The translations under genes and the position numbers were made by a program. Shown piece after piece: positions 51,557-58,989 of a stretch of DNA of 64,000 nt. Positions within the stretch are counted from its first letter, which is position 1; each line of letters begins with the position of its first letter. The notes under the pieces are model-generated. The model was not told the origin of the DNA, searched no databases, and saw nothing but the letters and a program-made list of their open reading frames with translations. The DNA comes from Candidatus Aphodovivens avistercoris (lineage in GTDB: Bacteria; Actinomycetota; Coriobacteriia; Coriobacteriales; Eggerthellaceae), in NCBI GenBank assembly GCA_018710945.1, contig DVIW01000032.1:1-64000 (forward strand), read 5' to 3'.

Positions 51557-52795
51557 CTACGCCGCGCCGCCTTCGAGTTGGGCGGGAGTGCTTGCCGCTG
51601 GGGTCGCTGCGGTTGCGGCCTCTGCATCTGCTGTGTTCGCGTGTCGCGTGCACCTTACGCGCCACAGCACGAACAGCACGCCGGCGGCCAGGAAGATCAG
51701 CGCGCCGAACACGGCGAAGCGCGTGCCCGCCGCTGTGATGAACGCGCCGCAGATCGAGGTGGCCAGCGTGGTGCCCAGGTTCGCCGCCGTGAGGTAGAGG
51801 CCGTTGCTGAAGTCGGCCGCCTCGGGCGCGGCGCGCGACACCATGAACTGGTTCGCGTTGTTCGCGATGCCCGCGGCCACGCCCAGCATGAGCGTGATCG
51901 CCGCCGTCGCCCACGACAGCTGCCCCACGGCGAACAGCACGGCGTACAGCCCGATGAGCACAAGCGGCATGATGACGAGCGTCGCGTTCGCCCGCCTGCC
52001 GAGCAGATGCCCCGACACCACGTTGCCCACGATGTTCGCGCCGCCGTACACGAGCAGCGAAATGCTCACCCAGGCGGCGTCCATTCCCGACACGGCACCG
52101 AAGAAGTCGGACAGGTAGCTGTAGAAGCCGAACATGGCGCCGTTGATGGCAACCGTTGCCAGAACCGACGCCCACACGACGGGCTTCTTCAAAATGCGCA
52201 GCTGGCTGCCGTAGGTCATGCGCACGCTTACGGGCATCGACGGCACGAACAACACCGTGGCCGCCAGCACCGCGACGGTCACCACGGCGAAGAACGCAAG
52301 CGCCGCCTGCAGCATGAGCGTGCTGGCGAGGTAGCTGGCGACGGGCACGCCGAGCACCATGCCCGCCGACACGCCCACGAACACGCGCGACGAGTTCTTG
52401 GCGCGCTCGGCCTCGGTGGCGCCCGTCTGGCCGCCGATCGCCATTGCCATCGACACGTACAGCGGGTGGAACGCCGCCGGCAGCACGCGCGCGACCAGCA
52501 GCACCTCGAAACTCGGCGCGAACACGGCCGCCACGTTGCACGCCGAGAACACGCCGAGCGCCAACAGCATGACGTGCTTGCGGTTCATGCCCGAGAACAA
52601 CAGCGGCATGGTGGGGCCGGCCAGCGCCACGATGAGCGCGAACCCGCTTACGAGCAGTCCCGCATCGGGCACGCTCACGCCGAAGCGCTCGGCCACCTGC
52701 GGGATGATGCCCACGGCGCCCATCTCGGTGTTGAGGATACCGAACACGCCCACGGCCAGGATGAAGATGAGAAGCTTTTCGCTGCCCTTCGCCAT
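51557..52795 (-). CDS. MFS transporter (DHA1-like)
   Basis: A 412-residue carrier with 12 helices, opening LLIFILAVGVFGILNTEMGAVGIIPQVAERFGVS, as in arabinose- and drug-efflux MFS members, ending in an Ala/Thr-rich tail. Substrate not assigned. Divergent from a LysR gene across 187 bp with an AT-rich palindrome; probably controlled by it. Confidence 0.88.
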   Translation of the reverse strand: MAKGSEKLLIFILAVGVFGILNTEMGAVGIIPQVAERFGVSVPDAGLLVSGFALIVALAGPTMPLLFSGMNRKHVMLLALGVFSACNVAAVFAPSFEVLLVARVLPAAFHPLYVSMAMAIGGQTGATEAERAKNSSRVFVGVSAGMVLGVPVASYLASTLMLQAALAFFAVVTVAVLAATVLFVPSMPVSVRMTYGSQLRILKKPVVWASVLATVAINGAMFGFYSYLSDFFGAVSGMDAAWVSISLLVYGGANIVGNVVSGHLLGRRANATLVIMPLVLIGLYAVLFAVGQLSWATAAITLMLGVAAGIANNANQFMVSRAAPEAADFSNGLYLTAANLGTTLATSICGAFITAAGTRFAVFGALIFLAAGVLFVLWRVRCTRHANTADAEAATAATPAASTPAQLEGGAA

Positions 52796-52936
52796 GATGA
52801 TGCCTCCACCTCCTTTAACGTGTCCGACGCATCCGCCGCGTCGTGCTTTGCTCGGTCAACCCGACAAAACGCCGCAGTCGATCGCCTTATCGGCTCTCCC
52901 TATTCTCTTTCGTCTCCTCCTCTAATACAATTACTT

Positions 52937-52955
52937 ATAGTTTATAAATAACTAT
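52937..52955. promoter_or_regulatory. AT-rich palindrome, candidate LysR operator
   Basis: ATAGTT-N7-AACTAT (52937-52942 / 52950-52955) within a strongly AT-rich patch of the MFS/LysR divergent region. Confidence 0.5.
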
Positions 52956-52982
52956 GCAGTTTAAGCATGAAAGAGAGACGTC

Positions 52983-53858
52983 ATGGACATCCGCGTGCTG
53001 CGCTACTACCTGGCCATCTGCCGCGAGGGGAACTTGTCGCGCGCCGCCCAGACGCTGCACGTGACGCAGCCCACGCTCTCGCGTCAGATCGCCGACCTCG
53101 AGCGCGAGCTGGGCTGCACGCTGCTCGAACGCGGCAGCCGCAGCGTCACCCTCACGGAGAAGGGGCTCTACCTGCGCCGCCGCGCCGAAGAGATCGTCGC
53201 GCTCGCCGACCAGACCGCCGCCGAGCTGACGCACGGCGACGACGTGATCGAAGGCGACGTGTTCATCGGCGCGGGTGAGAGCGAGGGCATGCGGCAGGTG
53301 GCGGCGCGCATCCGCGCGTTTCGCGAACGTTGCCCGCACGTGCGGTTCCACCTGCGCAGCGGCAACAGCACCGACGTGCTGGAATGGCTCGAACGCGGGC
53401 TCGTGGACTTCGCCGTGCTCATCGCATTTCCCGAGATCAACCGCTTCGAGCACATCCGCCTGCGCCCCACCGACGCCTGGGGCGCGCTCATGCCCGCCGA
53501 CCACCCCCTCGCGCAGAAGGAGACCGTGGCGCCGCGCGATCTGACAGGCGTGCCGCTCATCGCATCGGGACAGGCGCTCGAGACAGGCGAGCTCTCCCAG
53601 TGGTTCGGCGAGCAGAGGGATCAGCTGGACGTAGCCGCCACCTACAACCTGGCGTTCAACGCGGCACAGCTCGTGCGCGAGGGCGTCGGCTGCGCGCTCA
53701 CGCTCGAGAAGCTCGTGGCGACGGGCGCCGGCACGGGGCTTGAATTCCGGCCGCTGTACCCGCCCGTGGTGTCGCCCATCGACTTCGCCTGGAAGGACCG
53801 CCAGACGCTCACGGGAGCTGCGCAAGCGTTCCTTGACGAGATGCGGCAGAACATCTAA
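52983..53858 (+). CDS. LysR-family transcriptional regulator
   Basis: The 291-residue protein has a classic N-terminal winged helix (MDIRVLRYYLAICREGNLSRAAQTLHVTQPTLSRQI) and an effector domain (VFIGAGESEGMRQV, LDFAVLI, LPLIASGQ-like). It is divergent from the MFS transporter, which is its likely target. AAGAGAG is before the ATG. Confidence 0.92.
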   Translation: MDIRVLRYYLAICREGNLSRAAQTLHVTQPTLSRQIADLERELGCTLLERGSRSVTLTEKGLYLRRRAEEIVALADQTAAELTHGDDVIEGDVFIGAGESEGMRQVAARIRAFRERCPHVRFHLRSGNSTDVLEWLERGLVDFAVLIAFPEINRFEHIRLRPTDAWGALMPADHPLAQKETVAPRDLTGVPLIASGQALETGELSQWFGEQRDQLDVAATYNLAFNAAQLVREGVGCALTLEKLVATGAGTGLEFRPLYPPVVSPIDFAWKDRQTLTGAAQAFLDEMRQNI

Positions 53859-53920
53859 GCACCTGTAAGCCAGCAACGACGACGCCCCCGCTGCGGCAAA
53901 GCGTTCACGCCTGGACTTCG

Positions 53921-53929
53921 TGCTATGCT
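53921..53929 (+). promoter_or_regulatory. Extended -10 promoter for the acyl-ACP thioesterase
   Basis: TGCTATGCT, about 39 bp before the ATG at 53968; no -35 match. Confidence 0.4.
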
Positions 53930-53967
53930 TTCCTTTCGAAAACAGGCGCCGTTTGAGAAGGGGCATC

Positions 53968-54690
53968 ATGGAGAAGATCGATCCAGCAGCATTCGAATTC
54001 GCCACGCGCATCCGTTACAGCGAGATCGCACACGATGGGTTGATGACGCTGCCGGCGCTCATCGACCTGTTCCAGGATTGCAGCATCTTCCATTCCGAAG
54101 AAATAGGCTTCGGCCCCGAGCGCCTGAAGCGCGAACGCAAAGCTTGGGTGCTGACGCACTGGCACCTCGTGATCGATCGCTACCCGCGCCTCGGCGAGCA
54201 GGTGACGGCGGGCACGTTCGCCAGCGGATTCAAAACGGTTTCCGCCACAAGGAACTTCTACTTGCGCGACGCAGCGGGTTCCCTCGTTGCGCGCGCCCAT
54301 TCAACCTGGGGCTTCATCGACCTTGCCGCGGGAAAGCCCGCGCGCCCCTCGGCTGAGCACGTGGCGGCCTACCAAATCGGCACGCCGCTTGAAATGCCTG
54401 AAGAAAGCCGCAAGATCGCCCTGCCAAACGAGTTCGAAGCCTGCAAGCCCTTCGCAGTGAGGCGCGACCTCATCGACACCAACGAGCACGTCAACAACAG
54501 CCAGTACGTGCGCATCGCGCTGGGGGCCCTGCCCTGCGAGCTGCGGCCACGCCAGGCGCGCGTGGACTACCGCCGCTCTGCGGTGATGGGAGACATCATC
54601 CAGCCGCGCATCGCCCAGGAAGCCGACCGCACCGTCGTCGTTCTGGCCGAAGCCGACGGCGCCCCCTACGGCGTGGTCGAGGTGCGGTAG
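53968..54690 (+). CDS. Acyl-ACP thioesterase (hotdog fold, FatA-like)
   Basis: The 240-residue protein has two hotdog halves. The first starts FATRIRYSEIAHDGLMTLPALIDLFQDCS; the second has RRDLIDTNEHVNNSQYVR, whose Asn/His are the active-site signature of plant FatA/FatB-type enzymes. It releases fatty acids from acyl carrier protein. AGAAGGGG precedes the ATG at 53968; an earlier ATG (53920) lies before the predicted promoter and is rejected. The gene ends shortly before the tRNA on the other strand. Confidence 0.88.
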   Translation: MEKIDPAAFEFATRIRYSEIAHDGLMTLPALIDLFQDCSIFHSEEIGFGPERLKRERKAWVLTHWHLVIDRYPRLGEQVTAGTFASGFKTVSATRNFYLRDAAGSLVARAHSTWGFIDLAAGKPARPSAEHVAAYQIGTPLEMPEESRKIALPNEFEACKPFAVRRDLIDTNEHVNNSQYVRIALGALPCELRPRQARVDYRRSAVMGDIIQPRIAQEADRTVVVLAEADGAPYGVVEVR

Positions 54691-54770
54691 GCGTCTGACC
54701 TCACGGTTCGAATCCCTTCAAGCCGAAAGCAAAGCAGGCTTGGCGCAGTGCCAAGCCTGTCTGATTTCCA
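54691..54770. repeat. Inverted tRNA 3'-end copy and terminator
   Basis: GGTTCGAATCCCTTCA at 54705-54720 is an exact inverted copy of the T-arm to acceptor region of the adjacent tRNA (54780-54795). Between them CAGGCTTGGC/GCCAAGCCTG (54735-54744 / 54750-54759) forms a 10-bp terminator-like stem serving the tRNA or the thioesterase gene. Confidence 0.65.
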
Positions 54771-54846
54771 TGGTGGAGATGAAGGGATTCGAACCCTCGG
54801 CCCCCACGTTGCGAACGTGATGCTCTCCCAGCTGAGCTACATCCCC
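54771..54846 (-). tRNA. tRNA-Ala (anticodon CGC)
   Basis: A complete cloverleaf is present: acceptor GGGGATG/CATCTCC, D-arm GCTC/GAGC, anticodon stem TCACG/CGTGG with loop TTCGCAA (anticodon CGC, reading GCG), T-arm GAGGG/CCCTT around TTCGAAT, and an encoded CCA. The G3:U70 pair required by alanyl-tRNA synthetase is present. Confidence 0.97.
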
Positions 54847-55040
54847 ACGGGTTATGCGCGCCGAAGCGCAGAGCAGTATTTTGCACTTCTTCGCCCCGCT
54901 TGTCAACAGCAGCACATCCTTCGCACACAAAGCCGCCAAGGACGCCGCCCGCCGCACGTTCGGCAAAGAAAAGACCCCCATGCGAGACACCATCCATCCG
55001 CCAAAGCGCCTGCCAAGCCTTTCCCTTCCCGACAAAACGC

Positions 55041-55069
55041 GAGGCGGGCGCCTTTCGGCACCCGCCTCG
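55041..55069 (-). terminator. Terminator of veg
   Basis: On the minus strand GAGGCGGGTGCC and GGCGCCCGCCTC pair with one mismatch, loop GAAA, then CGTTTTG. It lies 39 bp past the veg stop. Confidence 0.7.
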
Positions 55070-55107
55070 ATCTCGCTTCACGCCAGAATGCTTCGCAAAC
55101 AGCGTCG

Positions 55108-55449
55108 CTACGACAGCACCTTCTCTTCCTCGCGCTCGTCGGCCGGGGCGGAAGCCTCGGCGTCGTCCGCGTCGGGGATGAAGGGCTCGAACAACGGCTC
55201 GCCGTTCTGGGACAGCTCCACCATGCCCGTCAGCACGTCGACGTACTGGTAAGACTGGCGCGCCGTGCGGCCGCGCTTGCGATCCACTTCCATGATGAAC
55301 AGCTGGGGGTGCACCTGCGCCAGCACGCCCTCGCTCTCCACGATCTTGGAACGGCCCATGTTCGCACGGACCTTCAGGCGTTGACCCACAAGATCATGTA
55401 ACGTATCATGGATGGAGCCGACGATGCCGGCCTGCTTCGCTAAATCCAT
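55108..55449 (-). CDS. veg: Veg family protein (DUF1021)
   Basis: The 113-residue protein has the Veg core: LVGQRLKVRANMGRSKIVESEGVLAQVHPQLFIMEVD and SYQYVDVLTGMVEL. Bacillus Veg stimulates biofilm matrix genes; it is a small RNA-binding-like beta barrel. An acidic tail is added. It is downstream of ksgA, as in Firmicutes. Confidence 0.9.
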   Translation of the reverse strand: MDLAKQAGIVGSIHDTLHDLVGQRLKVRANMGRSKIVESEGVLAQVHPQLFIMEVDRKRGRTARQSYQYVDVLTGMVELSQNGEPLFEPFIPDADDAEASAPADEREEEKVLS

Positions 55450-55496
55450 TAGTGCTCAACCTCGCTCAAACCTGCATAGTAAAGTGACGAACTGAG

Positions 55497-55505
55497 ATTA
55501 TACCA
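55497..55505 (-). promoter_or_regulatory. Extended -10 promoter for veg
   Basis: TGGTATAAT on the minus strand, 48 bp before the ATG at 55449; no -35 at the proper spacing. Confidence 0.5.
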
Positions 55506-55556
55506 CGCTCGTCAATCCTTCATCGAATCTGCATGGTCAGAGGTAGCATTTCTCCA

Positions 55557-56630
55557 TTAACACCCTTCCGCGCAGGTCAAGCGCAGATACGTCGCCCCTA
55601 GCGAGACGAATTCGCCCAAGGAAAGCGACTCGCCGCGGCGCTTCGGATCGACGCCCGCCCCCTCGAACAAACAGGGAAGCTGCTCGGCGCAGCGCTTTCC
55701 CGCCGCCCCTCTGCCTGCGAAGAAGGTCTTGCAGGAGTTCGCCAGCGTTTTGCGGCGCGTGGCGAACGCCGCGTCCGCCATCAAGCAGGTGGCGCGCACC
55801 AGAGCGCGCTCGGCCGCCCCTGCGGCTTCGCCAGCGGCGGGGTCGTCCGCATCGGGCCCGCCGACGCATCCCAGCAGCACACCTTCGGCCGCAAGCGCGC
55901 GGGCCGCGGCCGTCACCTCGTCGGGCGTGCGCCTATCAAGCCTGATGACCGCGCTGTCCACGTGCGGCGGTGGGAAGAAGTTGCCCGGACCCACCGCGAA
56001 ACGCCCCGTCGGCTGGGCATGAAGGCGCAGCTTCACCGTGTAGGCGCCGTAGTTCTTCGTGCCGGGTTCGGCCGCCATGCGGTCGGCCACTTCCTTCTGC
56101 ACCATCACCGTAGCGCTCTGAAGCGACGGGAAGCGCTCGAAGAAATCAAGGACGATGGTGGCGGCCACGGCATAGGGCAGGTTCGCCACGAACTTGTTCG
56201 GCATCGGGGCGTCCGCACAGTCGGCGGGGGCACCCGCCGCTCGCTGCGCCTCCGCTTCCAGCCCAGCCAGCCCCGCGAAAGCGGCCCGCAGCTCGTCAGC
56301 CGACAGCTCCAGCGCGTCCTTCCCGATGAGGGCGAAGCGGTCCGCCCACGGCGCGCACGTTTCCGCCAGCACGGCAGGCAGATCGGCATCGCGCTCCACC
56401 GACACCACGCGCCCCGCGTGCTTCAGCAGCGCGATGGTCAGCGTGCCGATGCCCGGACCCACCTCCAGCACGCGGTCCGAGCCCTGCACCTGCGCCAAGT
56501 CGATGATCTTCGCCAGCACGTCGTCGTTGATGAGGAAGTTCTGACCGAACGCCTTCTTCGTGGCAAGGCCGTGCGCCTGCAGCACCTCGCGCGTGGCAGC
56601 TACGCTCGCCAGCGGGGACAGCTTACCCAC
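55557..56630 (-). CDS. ksgA: 16S rRNA (adenine1518/1519-N6) dimethyltransferase
   Basis: The 357-residue enzyme dimethylates A1518 and A1519 of 16S rRNA. Seen: KKAFGQNFLINDDVLAKI, the SAM loop LEVGPGIGTLT, VEADADL-like strand, NLPY catalytic motif, and PPPHVDSAVIRL. Two Ala/Gly/Asp-rich insertions (about 105-125 and 265-285) make it longer than the usual 265-290. Start GTG 56630 with GGGAGG 5 nt upstream; it overlaps the preceding gene by 8 nt. Confidence 0.94.
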   Translation of the reverse strand: MGKLSPLASVAATREVLQAHGLATKKAFGQNFLINDDVLAKIIDLAQVQGSDRVLEVGPGIGTLTIALLKHAGRVVSVERDADLPAVLAETCAPWADRFALIGKDALELSADELRAAFAGLAGLEAEAQRAAGAPADCADAPMPNKFVANLPYAVAATIVLDFFERFPSLQSATVMVQKEVADRMAAEPGTKNYGAYTVKLRLHAQPTGRFAVGPGNFFPPPHVDSAVIRLDRRTPDEVTAAARALAAEGVLLGCVGGPDADDPAAGEAAGAAERALVRATCLMADAAFATRRKTLANSCKTFFAGRGAAGKRCAEQLPCLFEGAGVDPKRRGESLSLGEFVSLGATYLRLTCAEGC

Positions 56631-57654
56631 GACGGCCTCCCTTCCGCGCGCCGCCTTTGCCGCCGCGCTCGTCGCGCCGTCCGCCAGCGGAGCCCGGCCG
56701 GCCCGCCTTGGCGTCGCCCTTGCTTCCGCGCTGGCCGCCGCGGCCGTCGCTCGAGCCCCGGCGCTTCCCCTCCGACGCGCTGCCGCGGCCCGAATCGCTC
56801 GGTCCCTTCGCCTTCGCACGCTTCCCCTTCGCACCCTTGGCCGGCTGCGCCAGGGAAAGCCGCGGCTTCTCCTTGCCCGAAGCGGGCCTTGGCGCCGCAA
56901 CCGTCGCAGCCGTCGCAGCGTCAGAGCCGCCCATCTGCCGCACCGCCGCGCCCTCGTCCTCGCCGCAAGCACCCGGTTCGTCCGCAACGCTCTCGGCGCC
57001 CGATGCCGCCGCATCCGCGCCGGCCGCGAACCACGGCCCCGCCGGCGGCACCGGGTACTCGCGTGGGTCGCCGACGAACGCGCCGTCGGCGTCGATGGCC
57101 CCCACCCAATCGAAGACCGCCTCCAGCTGGAAGCCGGCCACCGAGAACGCCGAGCGAACCGTGCCGACAAGCGGGTCGAAGCCGTGCGGATCGCCGCCCT
57201 CGCCCACCACGTGCAGGATCAGGGGGCGCTTGGCGCGCGTGCGCACGTCGGAGCGGAAATAGGGCTGCAGCCGGTCAAGCAGGCACTTGAACTGGGCCGG
57301 AACGCTGGCGAAGTACACCGGGCTCACCACGATCAGCTCGTCGGCCGCGTCCAGGTGCTTGCGCACCTCGGCCATGTCGTCGTCGATGACGCAGCGGTGC
57401 AGCGCCGCGTCGCTTTTCTCGACGGACGGATGCGGCCACAGCGGGTCGCCTTCCTCCAGCGCGTCCGGCGCGGCGCCCAGGGCGCGCGCGCACGCGTCGC
57501 AGCCCGTGCAGGGACGCACGTCGGTGCTGGCCACCGACACGATGGACACGCCGTCGTCGGGACATTCCTCGATGCAGGCGTACAGCAGCTCGTCGGCCAG
57601 GGAGGCGCTGCGGCCGTCCACGCGCGGCGAGCCCACCACTATCACACGGTTCAC
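56623..57654 (-). CDS. NADPH-dependent FMN reductase-family protein with basic low-complexity tail
   Basis: The first 215 residues are an FMN-dependent reductase/multimeric flavodoxin (MNRVIVVGSPRVDGRSASLADEL, RPCTGCDACARAL, IVVSPVYFASVPAQFKCLLDRLQPYF). The final 125 are an unusual tail rich in Arg, Gly, Lys and Ser, without fold. It occupies the place between tatD and ksgA where other Gram-positives have rnmV, and overlaps ksgA by 8 nt. RNA binding by the tail is a speculation. GTG start at 57654. Confidence 0.85.
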   Translation of the reverse strand: MNRVIVVGSPRVDGRSASLADELLYACIEECPDDGVSIVSVASTDVRPCTGCDACARALGAAPDALEEGDPLWPHPSVEKSDAALHRCVIDDDMAEVRKHLDAADELIVVSPVYFASVPAQFKCLLDRLQPYFRSDVRTRAKRPLILHVVGEGGDPHGFDPLVGTVRSAFSVAGFQLEAVFDWVGAIDADGAFVGDPREYPVPPAGPWFAAGADAAASGAESVADEPGACGEDEGAAVRQMGGSDAATAATVAAPRPASGKEKPRLSLAQPAKGAKGKRAKAKGPSDSGRGSASEGKRRGSSDGRGGQRGSKGDAKAGRPGSAGGRRDERGGKGGARKGGRRG

Positions 57655-57663
57655 AGCCCATCA

Positions 57664-57711
57664 CCCTTTCTCATTGCGGAATGAGAAAAAGGACGGGCAC
57701 CTTTTCTCATT
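57664..57711. repeat. Triple AATGAGAAA motif forming a hairpin
   Basis: Three copies: CCCTTTCTCATT (57664-57675), AATGAGAAAAAGG (57680-57692) and CCTTTTCTCATT (57700-57711). Neighbouring copies are inverted, so two alternative hairpins exclude each other; the copy nearest the reductase gene overlaps its ribosome binding site. Confidence 0.7.
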
Positions 57712-57785
57712 TTGCACCGGCGCCTCGGCGACGCAGCGCCCGTCGTGCAGCCCAGCCACTCAACCAAGGCCAGCCGCCAATCCGC

Positions 57786-58850
57786 CTAGCGGCCCGCCCT
57801 CCACTGCGCCACGGCAGCCCGGGCGCGCTCGGCAGGCGAAAGCTCCTCCACGCCCAGCTGGCGCGCCTGCTCGCGCTGCCACGGCGTCGGCTCGCGGTCC
57901 AGCAGCCCGCGCGCGTTCGCCATCAGCGCATTCAGGAACGCCTCGCGCTCCTCGCCACGCGAGAGGCCGCGCACCTCGCACAGCTTCTCCACCGTGAACA
58001 CCACGTGCTCCGGCCCGCAGACGGCGCCGCGCAGCGGCTCGGGCGTCATGTAGGGTGCGTCCGTCTCGGTGAGCAGCCTATCTTGCGGCACGCGCGCGGC
58101 GGCGTCGCGCACCTCGTCGGCCTTCTTGAACGTCAGCGGCCCGCCGAACGCCACGTAGCAGCCGACGTCCACCCAGCGCTCAAGCTCCGCCCAATCCAGA
58201 TTGAAGCAGTGCAGCAGCGTCCCCGCCTCGGGGAAGCCTTCGTCCTGCAGGATGGCGAACGCATCGTCATGCGCCTCGCGCACATGAAGGACCAACGGCA
58301 GCCCCGCCTCCTTCGCCACGCGGATCTGGCGGCGGAACGCCGTGCGCTGGTCCTCCCGCGGCGAGAAGTCATAATGGTAGTCCAGCCCGATCTCGCCCAC
58401 CGCGGAAACGCGCGGGTCGACCAAAAGCTCGCGCAGCTTCAGCTCAAGGGCGTCGTCGTAGTGCTTCGCGTTGTGGGGATGGCACCCCACGGCAAACCGA
58501 ACCCGCGGCACGCGCGGGGAGGGCGAGCCTCAACAGCCGCCCCGGGCGATCTGCCGTATCTGGAACGACCCCTGCAGGCGCCACGCCTCCATGCCGTCGA
58601 GCGGAGCGCGCCCGTCCTCGAACACGTCCACGATGTCGCACAGGAAGCCCACGTCGTTAGCCCCGGCGCGCGCCAGCGACAGCGCCGGGTCCTTCAGCAG
58701 GTGCACATGGGCGTGGGTGTCGGCCACCGCCGCCTCCAAAAACGGCGCGTCGATGATGCGCCACTGCCCTTTCTTGCGCTTCTGGTGGAAGAACGCGTCG
58801 TAGAACAGCGGCTCTTCCTCGCGGCCCTCGCCGCGCGTCTCGTCAGCCAT
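57786..58850 (-). pseudogene. tatD: TatD-family DNase interrupted by in-frame TGA
   Basis: The gene reads through from ATG 58850 (AAGGAGG upstream) to the stop at 57786 in one frame, 355 codons, but a TGA at 58530-58532 splits it after ARGGC. The first part has DTHAHVHL (metal His), the second GEIGLDYHYDF, PLVLHVREAHDDA, LLHCFN and ETDAPYM. All metal residues are present. A GTG start at 58511 might produce the second part alone, without the first His pair. The TGA lies in a variable linker. It looks like a nonsense mutation; a recoded UGA is possible but unsupported. Confidence 0.85.
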
Positions 58851-58989
58851 GCTGGTCCTCCTTCAACGGGCGAGCAGCCCCGCCGCCCCAGACGGGCAAC
58901 GGGCGGCGGAACGGCCGGTCGACGGGTCGGCGGGCAGCCAGCCAGCAGCCGGCTGCTGGCCCTTCCCCGCCTTCCCGCCTTTCAGCCCC

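Noticed and set aside
54771-54846. Prophage or island attached at the tRNA-Ala gene
   Set aside because: Neither side has an integrase or phage genes; only the short inverted copy remains.
58530-58532. Selenocysteine insertion in tatD
   Set aside because: TatD proteins are not known selenoproteins, the position is a variable linker and no sel genes are visible; kept only as a check in the findings.
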